Part shown: positions 7,752-14,821 of the stretch, piece after piece
Layout of the letters: each line of letters begins with the position of its first letter
Position numbering within the stretch: position 1 is the first letter of the stretch
Source of the DNA: Chroococcidiopsidaceae cyanobacterium CP_BM_RX_35
Lineage (GTDB): Bacteria > Cyanobacteriota > Cyanobacteriia > Cyanobacteriales > Chroococcidiopsidaceae
Length of the DNA: 19,071 nucleotides
Assembly (NCBI GenBank): GCA_019242465.1
Contig: JAFAVL010000814.1
Coordinates: 1-19,071, forward strand
Reading direction: 5' to 3'
Made by a program: the position numbers and the translations under genes
Notes under the pieces: generated by a model
Databases searched by the model: none
Seen by the model: only the letters and a program-made list of their open reading frames with translations
What the model was told of the DNA's origin: nothing

Positions 7752-8033
7752 CTACACTGCACGGCGTGATAGCAAGCCCCATACAAACAGAACGATGAGG
7801 GCACCAAGTACTGCAAATACAATTCCGCCGATCGACAGCGCCCCTACAGATGCTGCTGCCGCGCCAGTGCTTCCCGGAAATAGGAGGTTACCGATCCAAC
7901 CTCCAACTAATGCGCCCACAATTCCTAAGATTGTAGTTGCTATGAATCCTCCACCCTGGTATCCAGGATAGATAGCTTTAGCAATGGCTCCAGCAATTAT
8001 ACCCAAGACTATCCAAGCAATTATTCCCCACAT
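7752..8033 (-). CDS. GlsB/YeaQ/YmgE-type small stress membrane protein
   Basis: A 93-residue, very hydrophobic, glycine-rich inner membrane protein of the transglycosylase-associated family. It starts MWGIIAWIVLGIIAGAIAKAIYPG, the family hallmark, and has three predicted membrane segments at about 3-22, 28-52 and 63-87, with a basic end LLSRRAV. Members are general stress-induced in enterobacteria and Gram-positives; the molecular role is unclear and the 'transglycosylase' label is historical. AGGGGA lies about 10 bases before the ATG. It is divergent from the fasciclin gene with a 330-bp spacer between starts. Confidence 0.93.
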   Translation of the reverse strand: MWGIIAWIVLGIIAGAIAKAIYPGYQGGGFIATTILGIVGALVGGWIGNLLFPGSTGAAAASVGALSIGGIVFAVLGALIVLFVWGLLSRRAV

Positions 8034-8363
8034 CGCTTCTTATTCCCCTTTACTGTTTTGTTGAATAACTACGTATAACCTATCACCTTGAACTACGCGA
8101 TCCAATCTGCCGAGGGGAATAATCTAAAGACGTAGAGATGTGAGTGGCAACACTAATTTGAGATTTTGGACTTCGGATTGGAGAATTCTTTCGGGGTATC
8201 AAAACTTGCAAATGCCCCTACCCAGAAAGTCTTTTGTTTTCTTAAAGCTTTTAGAACTGTTTGAAAATTAAGTCAAAAGGATCTTGCTTGCCTACTGAGT
8301 CAATTTTTGGTAACAATTAAACCTGGCTCAAGACATAAAAATCGCTTGACAGGAGGGTAAATT
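8034..8363. other. Divergent promoter spacer, no gene seen
   Basis: 330 bp between the GlsB-like and fasciclin starts. AT-rich, with no protein-like frame and no long palindrome. It must hold promoters for both genes; I cannot pick out a convincing -35/-10 pair on either strand. The region next to the fasciclin start ends in an excellent Shine-Dalgarno sequence. Confidence 0.6.
8351..8357 (+). promoter_or_regulatory. Strong ribosome binding site fixing a GTG start
   Basis: AGGAGGG lies 6 bases before the GTG at 8364. It is the best anti-16S match in the window and decides the start of the fasciclin protein, placing the in-frame repeat at residues 10-25 of the translated product. Confidence 0.8.
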
Positions 8364-9080
8364 GTGAAAATTAAACGTCACTCCGCTCTACTCAACGTTC
8401 TGCCGGAGGCAGCTCCGGCAGCTTCCCTGAGCAAGCTCAGGAAACTAGCTGTTAACCTGCTGGGAGTAGTAGCGGCTAGCATCCTAATTGGTTTCCCTGC
8501 CAGAGCCCAGAATTCGGGAGGAGGCTCTCTCAATCCCCACCCCAGTATTTTTAACGAGGCTCCTTATAAAGGTAGAGAGAACACGCCTTCAAACAATACG
8601 ACAACTACACCCTCCTCTAATCAGCCGACAACTAGAACCCAGAACAATATAGTGGCTGTTACGGCAGCAAACGGTTCCTTCAAAACCCTAACAATGGCTT
8701 TGGCAGCGGCAGGACTAGATAAAACACTAACAGGAAAAGGACCCTTTACCATTTTTGCTCCAACAGACCAGGCGTTCGCCACGCTGCCGCCAGCCACTCT
8801 GCAACAGTTGTTGAGACCAGAAAATAAAGACTTGCTGGTCAAGATATTGACGTACCACGTAGTCCCTGGGAAAATCACATCCACTCAATTGAAAACGGGC
8901 GAAGTCCAAACAGTAGAAGGCAGCCCGTTGCAGATCAAAGCTAGCCAAGGTGGAGTGATGGTAAATAATGCTGATGTGACCAACGCAGATATAGTAGCCA
9001 GCAATGGTGTTATCCATGCAATCAATCAGGTAATGCTGCCGCCCGACCTACAGGGTAGTAGCAGCTCGAATACTCATTAA
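8364..9080 (+). CDS. Secreted fasciclin (FAS1) domain protein
   Basis: A 238-residue exported protein with one FAS1 domain, a fold linked to cell adhesion or matrix binding. A hydrophobic signal segment (about 28-44) ends in ARA|Q at 46-49. Then comes a disordered N/T/P/S-rich linker (50-93) and the FAS1 domain (94-226): FAPTDQAF at 130-137 (H1), ILTYHVVPG at 161-169 (H2), and the terminal segment ASNGVIHAINQVMLP (212-226). Start GTG with AGGAGGG. Residues 10-25 (LNVLPEAAP, four residues, SKL) come from the palindromic element shared with the HerA-like gene; they lengthen the N-region of the signal peptide and add an acidic residue (E15). Upstream of the PMT gene on the same strand by 45-57 bp, so cotranscription is possible. 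Confidence 0.92.
   Translation: MKIKRHSALLNVLPEAAPAASLSKLRKLAVNLLGVVAASILIGFPARAQNSGGGSLNPHPSIFNEAPYKGRENTPSNNTTTTPSSNQPTTRTQNNIVAVTAANGSFKTLTMALAAAGLDKTLTGKGPFTIFAPTDQAFATLPPATLQQLLRPENKDLLVKILTYHVVPGKITSTQLKTGEVQTVEGSPLQIKASQGGVMVNNADVTNADIVASNGVIHAINQVMLPPDLQGSSSSNTH
8394..8440 (+). repeat. In-frame palindromic element, copy 2 (inside the fasciclin gene)
   Basis: Two hairpins in series: CTGCCGGAG/CTCCGGCAG (8400-8408 and 8413-8421, 9-bp perfect stem, loop GCAG) and CTGAGC/GCTCAG (8427-8432 and 8435-8440, loop AA). The 23-base block 8394-8416 and the 11-base block 8429-8439 are identical to the copy in the HerA-like gene (6303-6348). Confidence 0.92.
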
Positions 9081-9137
9081 AAGTGAAATACTACAGAGAT
9101 TTGTCAACAATACCCTGTAAATCAGTTGCTAGCAGCT

Positions 9138-10820
9138 ATGCCTGGGTTCAAAAAGCTTAACAAGCAGCCGTTGCCGTGGTTCAAGATTGGACTGGCTGGT
9201 GTGTTTTTATTCTGTCTAGCCCTGCGGTTTTGGGGACTAAGCCGATTTAACACCTTAGTATTCGATGAAGTTTACTATGCCAAATTTGCCAATAACTATC
9301 TGACCCATACCCGCTTTTTTGACGGTCATCCACCTTTTAGTAAATATCTGATTGCTATTGGGATATGGATTGGCGACCATCTTCCCTTTGGAAGAGATTC
9401 AATGAATAGTCTGGCTGGCTCTCTCCACTCCACTTGGAGTTATCGCTGGCTCAATGCTCTGACTGGCTCTTTTATTCCTCTAGTCATGGCGGGAATAGCC
9501 TATCAGCTGAGTTATCGCAAGAGCTATGCTTTGGTCGCGGCTCTATTAGCGGCAACCGATGGCATATTCTTGGTAGATTCACGTTATGCCTTGAATAACG
9601 TCTATCTAGTCATCTTTGGGCTATTGGGGCAATGGTTTTTATTGCGGGCATTGGAGCGTCGGGGGCTAGGTCTTAGGTTTTGGTCAGCTTTCGCTGCAAT
9701 TCTCCGACGAGGATTACTGCGTCAGCAACTGAGGCGCGGGTTTTGGTCAGCTTTCGCTGCAATTCTCCGACGGGGATTACTGCGTTGGTGGCGCGGACGT
9801 GGGCTTTGGCTAACCCTAGCTGGCATTGGATTTGGTGCTGCGGCTTCTGTCAAGTGGAATGGATTAGGATTTTTGCTGGGGGCTTATTTAATTTGGCTAG
9901 CGGCTTGGGCACTGCGATTAGTACAGTACCTTCAGCCTAAAGATACTGCCACCAACCCTGAAGCATTACAGAAGAAGACTGCCTTAGCCTACTTAACCCG
10001 GCTGAATGTTTGGCACATCCTATTTTATTTAGCGATTATTCCTGGCTTATTTTATTGGGTCGAATGGATTCCTCACATTCAACTTAATCCCCAATTTAAT
10101 TTTTGGGAAGTGCAGAATCAGATTTTAGCTTACCACGAACGAGTTGGCGATGGTCCAAAGGTGCATCCTTATTGTTCTCATTGGTATACTTGGCCTTTGA
10201 TGCTGCGACCAGTGGCTTTCTTTTATGCAACAACTCAGAGGCTCACAGATCCATTGCCAGTAATGGGACCGCCTCTACCTGGAATGGACGGGAAAGTCGT
10301 TTATGATGTCCACGACATCGGAAATCCCTTTTTGTGGTGGTTTTCAACAGTCGCAATCTTACGGCTATTGTGGATGCTGACGCATCAAATTTGGCTCTGG
10401 ATACTTGCCTTTCGTTTTGATGTTTCAACGATAAGAATTGGTTGGCAACCTTTTCAAAGCCAGATTGCCCTCTATCTGGTTCTCAACTGGATTACCAACT
10501 TGCTGCCTTGGGTAAAGGTGACTCGCTGTACATTCCTGTACCACTACATGGAATCTTATGTATTTGCGGTGTTAGCGTTTGCTTGGCTAGTTGACCATTG
10601 GCTTTCCAGTTATCGGCGCGATCTCCGAGCCCTAGGCGTCACCCTAGTTTTTATCATCCTGCTAGCTTTTATCTACTGGATGCCCATCTACTTGGGTCTT
10701 CCCTTGACCCCAGAAGGATATCATGCAAGGCTGCCACGCTTTGACATCTATCTGTTGCCTCCTTGGCTCAGCCAACGGTTACCTAGTTGGGTAAACGAGT
10801 GGTTGATCAACTGGATCTAG
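9138..10820 (+). CDS. PMT-family (GT39-like) glycosyltransferase, membrane
   Basis: A polytopic membrane enzyme resembling protein O-mannosyltransferases, which use a lipid-linked sugar donor on the outer face of the membrane. From ATG 9138 it has 560 residues with roughly 9-11 membrane segments. The catalytic-type acidic pair is D43-E44 in FDEVYYAKF, in the first large loop, followed by HPPFSKYLI (64-72) typical of PMTs. The C-terminal four-helix part includes TRCTFLYHYMESY. No MIR domain is present, as in other bacterial members. Residues 181-216 hold two copies of FWSAFAAILRRGLLR from a 63-bp tandem duplication in a loop or membrane-edge segment. TTG 9126 is an alternative start. The target protein or glycan is unknown. 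The stop overlaps the trmB stop by 4 bp. Confidence 0.9.
   Translation: MPGFKKLNKQPLPWFKIGLAGVFLFCLALRFWGLSRFNTLVFDEVYYAKFANNYLTHTRFFDGHPPFSKYLIAIGIWIGDHLPFGRDSMNSLAGSLHSTWSYRWLNALTGSFIPLVMAGIAYQLSYRKSYALVAALLAATDGIFLVDSRYALNNVYLVIFGLLGQWFLLRALERRGLGLRFWSAFAAILRRGLLRQQLRRGFWSAFAAILRRGLLRWWRGRGLWLTLAGIGFGAAASVKWNGLGFLLGAYLIWLAAWALRLVQYLQPKDTATNPEALQKKTALAYLTRLNVWHILFYLAIIPGLFYWVEWIPHIQLNPQFNFWEVQNQILAYHERVGDGPKVHPYCSHWYTWPLMLRPVAFFYATTQRLTDPLPVMGPPLPGMDGKVVYDVHDIGNPFLWWFSTVAILRLLWMLTHQIWLWILAFRFDVSTIRIGWQPFQSQIALYLVLNWITNLLPWVKVTRCTFLYHYMESYVFAVLAFAWLVDHWLSSYRRDLRALGVTLVFIILLAFIYWMPIYLGLPLTPEGYHARLPRFDIYLLPPWLSQRLPSWVNEWLINWI
9676..9801 (+). repeat. 63-bp tandem duplication inside the PMT gene
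   Basis: Two units with a 63-base period (9676-9738 and 9739-9801). The first 47 bases of each are identical except A9710 versus G9773; the rest has diverged. Each unit contains AATTCTC-CGAC-GRGGATT, a 7-bp stem kept by G-T pairing despite the one difference. The period is a multiple of three, so the frame is kept and the protein gains repeated 21-residue blocks. Confidence 0.92.
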
Positions 10821-11452
10821 CACCGGACAAACAGAGCGCGATAGACAGGTTCCCCCTGTGCCAAGGTGGACTTTTCCCGTTCAGTTGGTAATGGTAGAAG
10901 ACTTTCTCTTAGCCATGCTTGTCCTCCCTGTCTTTGAAAAGCGGGGTGAGCAGCAAAGCGATCGCACATTTCCACAGCTAGCACCTCAATATCTGACTGG
11001 AGGAACACAACGCCTCCAACTGCTAGGTAAGTCGCTAATTCTGCCACTAATTCCGGTTGCACTAATCGGCGTTTGGCATGTCGATGTTTGAACCAAGGAT
11101 CGGGGAACTGGATTGTGACTCGCTGTAGGGCACCCGGTGGATAACTTCCCAAAAGCGAATGCAACGAGTTATTCACATTACAAAATAGGTAGTGGAGATT
11201 GGTCAGCATTAACTGATCCCGCCGTGCTATTGCCTCTTGCACCAGAGGTTCGCGTATTTCCAATCCCAGGAAATTCCACTCAGGTTCTAGTTGAGCCATT
11301 TTTAATAAAAAGTGCCCTTTACCGCAGCCAATATCTAAATGCAACGGTTGTGTCAAGTTGCTATAGATATCTTCCCAACCCAGTGGGTTGACCGGGGTTT
11401 GATACTTCTGTGATAGTGGGTTGACGTGTTGACGGACTCGGACGGCTGCCAA
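10817..11452 (-). CDS. trmB: tRNA (guanine(46)-N7)-methyltransferase
   Basis: Methylates N7 of G46 in the variable loop of tRNAs using S-adenosylmethionine. It is 211 residues, typical length. The SAM-binding motif LDIGCGKGHFL is at 39-49, LGLEIREPLV at 62-71, and the family signature QFPDPWFKHRHAKRR at 115-129. The N-terminus MAAVRVRQHVNPLSQKYQ is the cyanobacterial type. The start is TTG, with no clear Shine-Dalgarno; no in-frame ATG gives a full domain. The last 4 bases overlap the PMT stop (convergent CTAG). Divergent from ribE, with a repeat-filled 243-bp spacer. Confidence 0.96.
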   Translation of the reverse strand: MAAVRVRQHVNPLSQKYQTPVNPLGWEDIYSNLTQPLHLDIGCGKGHFLLKMAQLEPEWNFLGLEIREPLVQEAIARRDQLMLTNLHYLFCNVNNSLHSLLGSYPPGALQRVTIQFPDPWFKHRHAKRRLVQPELVAELATYLAVGGVVFLQSDIEVLAVEMCDRFAAHPAFQRQGGQAWLRESLLPLPTEREKSTLAQGEPVYRALFVRC

Positions 11453-11524
11453 AGTGACTTCAATATAGGGATTTAAGGGGATAACTAGGTCAAATTTTAG
11501 AATCAGACCATAGTACTTCCGATC

Positions 11525-11673
11525 CTATAGCAGTCCTACTTCTATTTGTGAACAGTATTTTTGTTAACGAACCACAGAGGAGCCAGCGCTGCAGGAGGGT
11601 TTCCCTCCGTAGGCGACTGGCGTACACAGAGGCACAGAGAGGACGGTCTTGAACTCGTTTAGGATTGCTATAG
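11525..11673. mobile_element. Putative MITE-like element with 13-bp terminal inverted repeats
   Basis: CTATAGCAGTCCT at 11525-11537 is the inverse of AGGATTGCTATAG at 11661-11673 (12 of 13 positions). Between them are tandem CACAGAGG-type units (11573-11580, 11625-11632, and a CACAGAG at 11633-11639) interrupted by a long palindrome (11582-11621). No open frame and no clear target site duplication. It sits in the divergent trmB/ribE spacer, ending 22 bases before the ribE ATG. The mobile interpretation is inference. Confidence 0.45.
11582..11621. repeat. Long imperfect palindrome between CACAGAGG repeats
   Basis: GCCAG (11582-11586) pairs with CTGGC (11617-11621), GC with GC, and GGAGGG (11594-11599) with CCCTCC (11603-11608) around the loop TTT. 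It is flanked by the 8-base direct repeat CACAGAGG. The GGAGGGTTTCCCTCC core resembles a dispersed repeat frequent in filamentous cyanobacteria (recollection). Confidence 0.75.
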
Positions 11674-11695
11674 CAGTCATTTAGGCTCAAAAGTC

Positions 11696-12352
11696 ATGTT
11701 TACAGGACTAGTTCAGGCATTAGGAACGATTCGACCGCTAGGGAGCCATACTTATCAAATCACCTGTATGAGTGAGACAGCGGCCTCGATCTTGCATGAC
11801 CTTGCCGTTGGCGACAGTGTAGCAGTTGATGGTGTTTGCCTGACAGTGATGGAGGTGTTGCCCCAAGGGTTTACTGCTGCCGCTTCGCCAGAAACGCTCC
11901 GCCGTACCACCCTAGGGCAGCGGCAATTAGATCGTGGCTTTGTTAACCTAGAAGCCTCACTGCGGGTTGGTAGCAAGCTCGGCGGTCATTTTGTTATGGG
12001 TCATGTTGATGGACTCGGTTGCTTGCAGACAGTGGAGCAAACAGCGACTTCTTGGGAAATGAGTTTTACCACAACTGATGCGATCACCCGCTATATCGTC
12101 CCCAAGGGCAGTATTGCTGTTAATGGCGTGAGTTTAACAATAGCTGATTGCAACTTAGAGGGAGGCTGGTTTAAGGTAGCGGTGATTCCCCTCACCTATG
12201 CCGAGACCAACCTCCGCGACCTCAGATCAGGTAGCTGGGTAAATTTAGAAGGCGATATTCTAGGTAAGTACGTAGAAAAGTTGCTTAATAGCCCTAGCAA
12301 TGGTTCAGCTGAGCTGACACCAGCATTCTTAGCAGAACATGGCTATTTATAA
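11696..12352 (+). CDS. ribE: Riboflavin synthase (alpha subunit)
   Basis: Dismutates two molecules of 6,7-dimethyl-8-ribityllumazine to riboflavin and the pyrimidinedione, the last step of the pathway; trimeric and cytosolic. 218 residues, normal length. Two tandem lumazine-binding barrels are visible: MFTGLVQ at the N-terminus with VAVDGVCLTV (42-51), and the second with IAVNGVSLTI (140-149). GGHFVMGHVDG (97-106) links them and contains the conserved histidine. The ATG start is fixed by the invariant MFTG. No Shine-Dalgarno sequence is apparent, and the repeat element at 11525-11673 ends only 22 bases upstream, so its promoter must lie in or beyond the repeat. No FMN riboswitch is recognisable. 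Confidence 0.96.
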   Translation: MFTGLVQALGTIRPLGSHTYQITCMSETAASILHDLAVGDSVAVDGVCLTVMEVLPQGFTAAASPETLRRTTLGQRQLDRGFVNLEASLRVGSKLGGHFVMGHVDGLGCLQTVEQTATSWEMSFTTTDAITRYIVPKGSIAVNGVSLTIADCNLEGGWFKVAVIPLTYAETNLRDLRSGSWVNLEGDILGKYVEKLLNSPSNGSAELTPAFLAEHGYL

Positions 12353-12369
12353 TTTTCCCTCATCAGCGC

Positions 12370-12392
12370 GACCAGCAAGTTGGTTGCTGGTC
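12370..12392. terminator. Perfect 9-bp hairpin between convergent ribE and M23 peptidase genes
   Basis: GACCAGCAA (12370-12378) and TTGCTGGTC (12384-12392) flank the loop GTTGG in the 56-bp gap between the two stops. No U-tract on either side; position and symmetry fit a bidirectional terminator. Confidence 0.65.
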
Positions 12393-12408
12393 ATATTCAA
12401 ACCCTCTA

Positions 12409-13836
12409 CTAGCCGCCCTTAACTGTTGGCTTGAGGACTTGAGCCGTTTGTTTAGGTGCCTGGGCTGTACGCAACGTATTCACTAACTGAGCCATAGCGT
12501 ACTCCAACTGAGTACCAGAGTCGATAGCAACCCAGCCTGCGGGAGTCATTTGGCGGATTTCAAAGTGGAGGTGAGGACCAGTAGACATGCCAGTGCTACC
12601 AACACGCCCAATCACTGCTCCCTGCTGAACCCATTGACCAGGTTGAACAAAGATTTGTGAGAGGTGTCCGTACAAGGTTTGTTCAACGGGTTTTTGGTGT
12701 TCGAGAACAACAGCTAAGCCGTAACCGCCCATGTAGTCAGCAACCACCACATTACCTGCATAAGCTGCCAGTACTGGCGTACCCAAGGGTGCGCCTAAGT
12801 CGGTACCGGAGTGGAAGCTGTTGCTGCCCGTAATTGGAGAAATTCGCCAGCCAAAAATTGAAGTAATCGGGGCGGGAATACTGAGCGGAAACTGTAGCCC
12901 TGTATTAGCATTATCTGGTTGTCCGTTTGGTGGCGGGAATTGCTGGTATCCCAACATGGCACTACGGGGTGGCAAAGTTACAGATCCTGGCAAAGACATG
13001 TCGCCTATGTCACTCAAAGCCATCAGATGAGCTGCATTCGGCTGCTGCTGAGTAGCGCTAAATCCGCTAGAACTGACACTAATGGGACCGATCGGGACTG
13101 GAGGGAGCCCAGTTGCAGCAACGTTTTCATTCCTGCCCGTCCATCTAGGCGGTTGAGCCTCAGAATTAGCAATGCTATTTTCTTCTGAGCGTCTAGCTGT
13201 ATAGCGGGGTACTGCCCTACTTGCTGTCTCTGGGGGTGAAGAGAAGCGCGGTACTGCCGCCGCACCGCAAAGACTACCAGACAGCCCTTGCCCTGGGCGC
13301 AAAACAGCTTTACAGCCAGTTGAACGTTCCATTAGTACAACTTGACTTGGAGCTTGATAGGCACTAGTAGCGCCAACACTGTAGTTAGTGGGGTCAATAT
13401 AAGCGCTATCGGAAGCCGTAGTAGGATTGGTGACAGTTTTTTCTGGAGGTTGGGTATGTTGACCCTGGATTGGGCGATTGGTGGGTTTGGGGAGCGTGGT
13501 AACAGTACCGACTCGATCAATTGATGGGGTTGTTGGACTGGAAACCTGTGGTTGTATTCTTTCCAGTCGGACTGGCACTGGGGAAACAATTGCCGTTGTA
13601 GGTTGAGAATTTTCAGGAACAAATTTTGTTGGAGCTGCTGTTGGGAACCTCGCATCTTTAGTGATGGGCACGATAATTGTGCTTGATGAGGTACCAGTCT
13701 GAGCTAAAACCAGGCCGCTACTGAGGATACCCAGACCGCCTACACAACTCAGGCTTTGGACTATTAAGGATCGAGAAGCGTGCGTGACTGACGAGTGGCG
13801 TAAGCTTTTATGGGCAGATTCAGTTCGCTGAGTCAT
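12409..13836 (-). CDS. Exported M23-family metallopeptidase (LytM-like)
   Basis: A peptidoglycan DD-endopeptidase-type zinc enzyme or a LytM regulator, 475 residues. A signal-like hydrophobic segment (about 22-45) is followed by a long low-complexity P/T/S/Q-rich linker (46-315) and a C-terminal M23 domain (about 320-430). Catalytic residues are intact: H342 and D346 in FHSGTDLG, H391 in YGHLS, and the HxH pair H422/H424 in GPHLHFEIR, so real peptidase activity is expected. ATG 13836 is chosen because AGAGG lies 4 bases upstream; a TTG 26 codons further upstream is not supported. Divergent from pgeF, so two envelope genes may share a control region. Convergent with ribE across a hairpin. Confidence 0.93.
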   Translation of the reverse strand: MTQRTESAHKSLRHSSVTHASRSLIVQSLSCVGGLGILSSGLVLAQTGTSSSTIIVPITKDARFPTAAPTKFVPENSQPTTAIVSPVPVRLERIQPQVSSPTTPSIDRVGTVTTLPKPTNRPIQGQHTQPPEKTVTNPTTASDSAYIDPTNYSVGATSAYQAPSQVVLMERSTGCKAVLRPGQGLSGSLCGAAAVPRFSSPPETASRAVPRYTARRSEENSIANSEAQPPRWTGRNENVAATGLPPVPIGPISVSSSGFSATQQQPNAAHLMALSDIGDMSLPGSVTLPPRSAMLGYQQFPPPNGQPDNANTGLQFPLSIPAPITSIFGWRISPITGSNSFHSGTDLGAPLGTPVLAAYAGNVVVADYMGGYGLAVVLEHQKPVEQTLYGHLSQIFVQPGQWVQQGAVIGRVGSTGMSTGPHLHFEIRQMTPAGWVAIDSGTQLEYAMAQLVNTLRTAQAPKQTAQVLKPTVKGG

Positions 13837-13840
13837 TTTT

Positions 13841-13845
13841 CCTCT
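13841..13845 (-). promoter_or_regulatory. Ribosome binding site fixing the peptidase start
   Basis: AGAGG on the minus strand lies 4 bases before ATG 13836. It argues against the longer TTG-initiated frame beginning at 13914. Confidence 0.6.
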
Positions 13846-14013
13846 TGGTTGTTTTTGATTAGCCAATGAGACGATTAGCCATAGCCCAAACTGATTGTAC
13901 CTGGCTTCAGGCAAATTTCTTCCACAGGAGAGAGGTTAGCTATTAAACCCGAATCTTAATTGCTCAGGCTAACATTAAATTCGCACATGCTTTTTTGCGC
14001 ATTCTTAATGTCC

Positions 14014-14799
14014 ATGCATACTTGGCACTGGCAAACTTGGGAAGGATTGCCCTATCTGACTTGCAGCCTCCTATCCCCCTGGTCCCACGGCTTTTTTACC
14101 CAGCAGTTTTGGCCCCGCTCCCCATTAGAGCTGGTGCAGGTGTTGCAACCTGATGCTGAGGTTTATCAGCTCAAACAGGTACATGGCAATACTGTCCTCA
14201 CTCCTTCAGAAATCGGTAGCTCAATAGATGATGATACGTCTGAATTGGGAATGGCAGATGGTTTAGTAACCGAGCGACCATTGCAGGCTGTGTGGGTTGC
14301 GAGTGCTGATTGCACCCCAGCGTTGATAGCCGACAGCAAAACTGGACAAGTGGCAGCAGTTCATGCTGGGTGGCGCGGGACAGCAACAAAAATTGTGCCG
14401 CAAGCGATCACTCGACTCCAGGCTCAAGGTAGCAGACTCCAGGATCTGCGTGTAGTCTTGGGACCTGCGATCTCGGGTTCAGTCTACCAGGTATCCTTGC
14501 AGGTAGCAGCCCAGGTGGGAGCCAGCATTATTCCAGGTGATCCAGACAGCGCTGCTGAATCGATCCTAAACGGTTTGCACCATTTACCCAATTCGCCCCT
14601 CCTCAGAGACTCTCAACCAGGTCGAGTCCGACTAGATATCCGTCGGGTGATCGCTCTGCAGCTAGAGCCGTTGGGTATTGGTCCCGACCAAGTTGCGATC
14701 GCGCCTCACTGCACCTATCAAGACCGACGGTTCTTTTCCTATCGTCGCGACCCAATGAAAAAAGTCCAGTGGTCTGGAATTGTTAGTGCCGAGGTTTAA
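14014..14799 (+). CDS. pgeF: Peptidoglycan editing factor PgeF (YfiH/YlmD, polyphenol oxidase-like)
   Basis: Member of the multi-copper polyphenol-oxidase-like (DUF152) family; in E. coli it acts on cytosolic UDP-MurNAc-peptides that carry the wrong first amino acid, and homologues show purine nucleoside or laccase-like activity. From ATG 14014 it has 261 residues. The metal-site residues are present: H57 in QLKQVHGNTV, C100 in ASADCTPAL and H117 in AAVHAGWRGT. The C-terminal segment IAPHCTYQDRRFFSYRRD is also family-typical. Start choice is uncertain: ATG at 13987 and 14008 are in frame and add 9 or 2 residues, and no clear Shine-Dalgarno decides. Convergent with the SRPBCC-like gene, only 22 bp apart. 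Confidence 0.92.
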   Translation: MHTWHWQTWEGLPYLTCSLLSPWSHGFFTQQFWPRSPLELVQVLQPDAEVYQLKQVHGNTVLTPSEIGSSIDDDTSELGMADGLVTERPLQAVWVASADCTPALIADSKTGQVAAVHAGWRGTATKIVPQAITRLQAQGSRLQDLRVVLGPAISGSVYQVSLQVAAQVGASIIPGDPDSAAESILNGLHHLPNSPLLRDSQPGRVRLDIRRVIALQLEPLGIGPDQVAIAPHCTYQDRRFFSYRRDPMKKVQWSGIVSAEV

Positions 14800-14821
14800 G
14801 CAATACTCTGCACATCAGCAA

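Noticed and set aside
11453..11695. FMN riboswitch, or a gene on the minus strand, upstream of ribE
   Set aside because: The sequence is made of repeats and palindromes with no RFN-type conserved segments; the open frame over the region is a by-product of repeats.
13837..13914. Longer TTG-initiated start of the M23 peptidase
   Set aside because: The extra 26 residues do not look like a signal peptide and the ATG at 13836 has a Shine-Dalgarno sequence 4 bases upstream.
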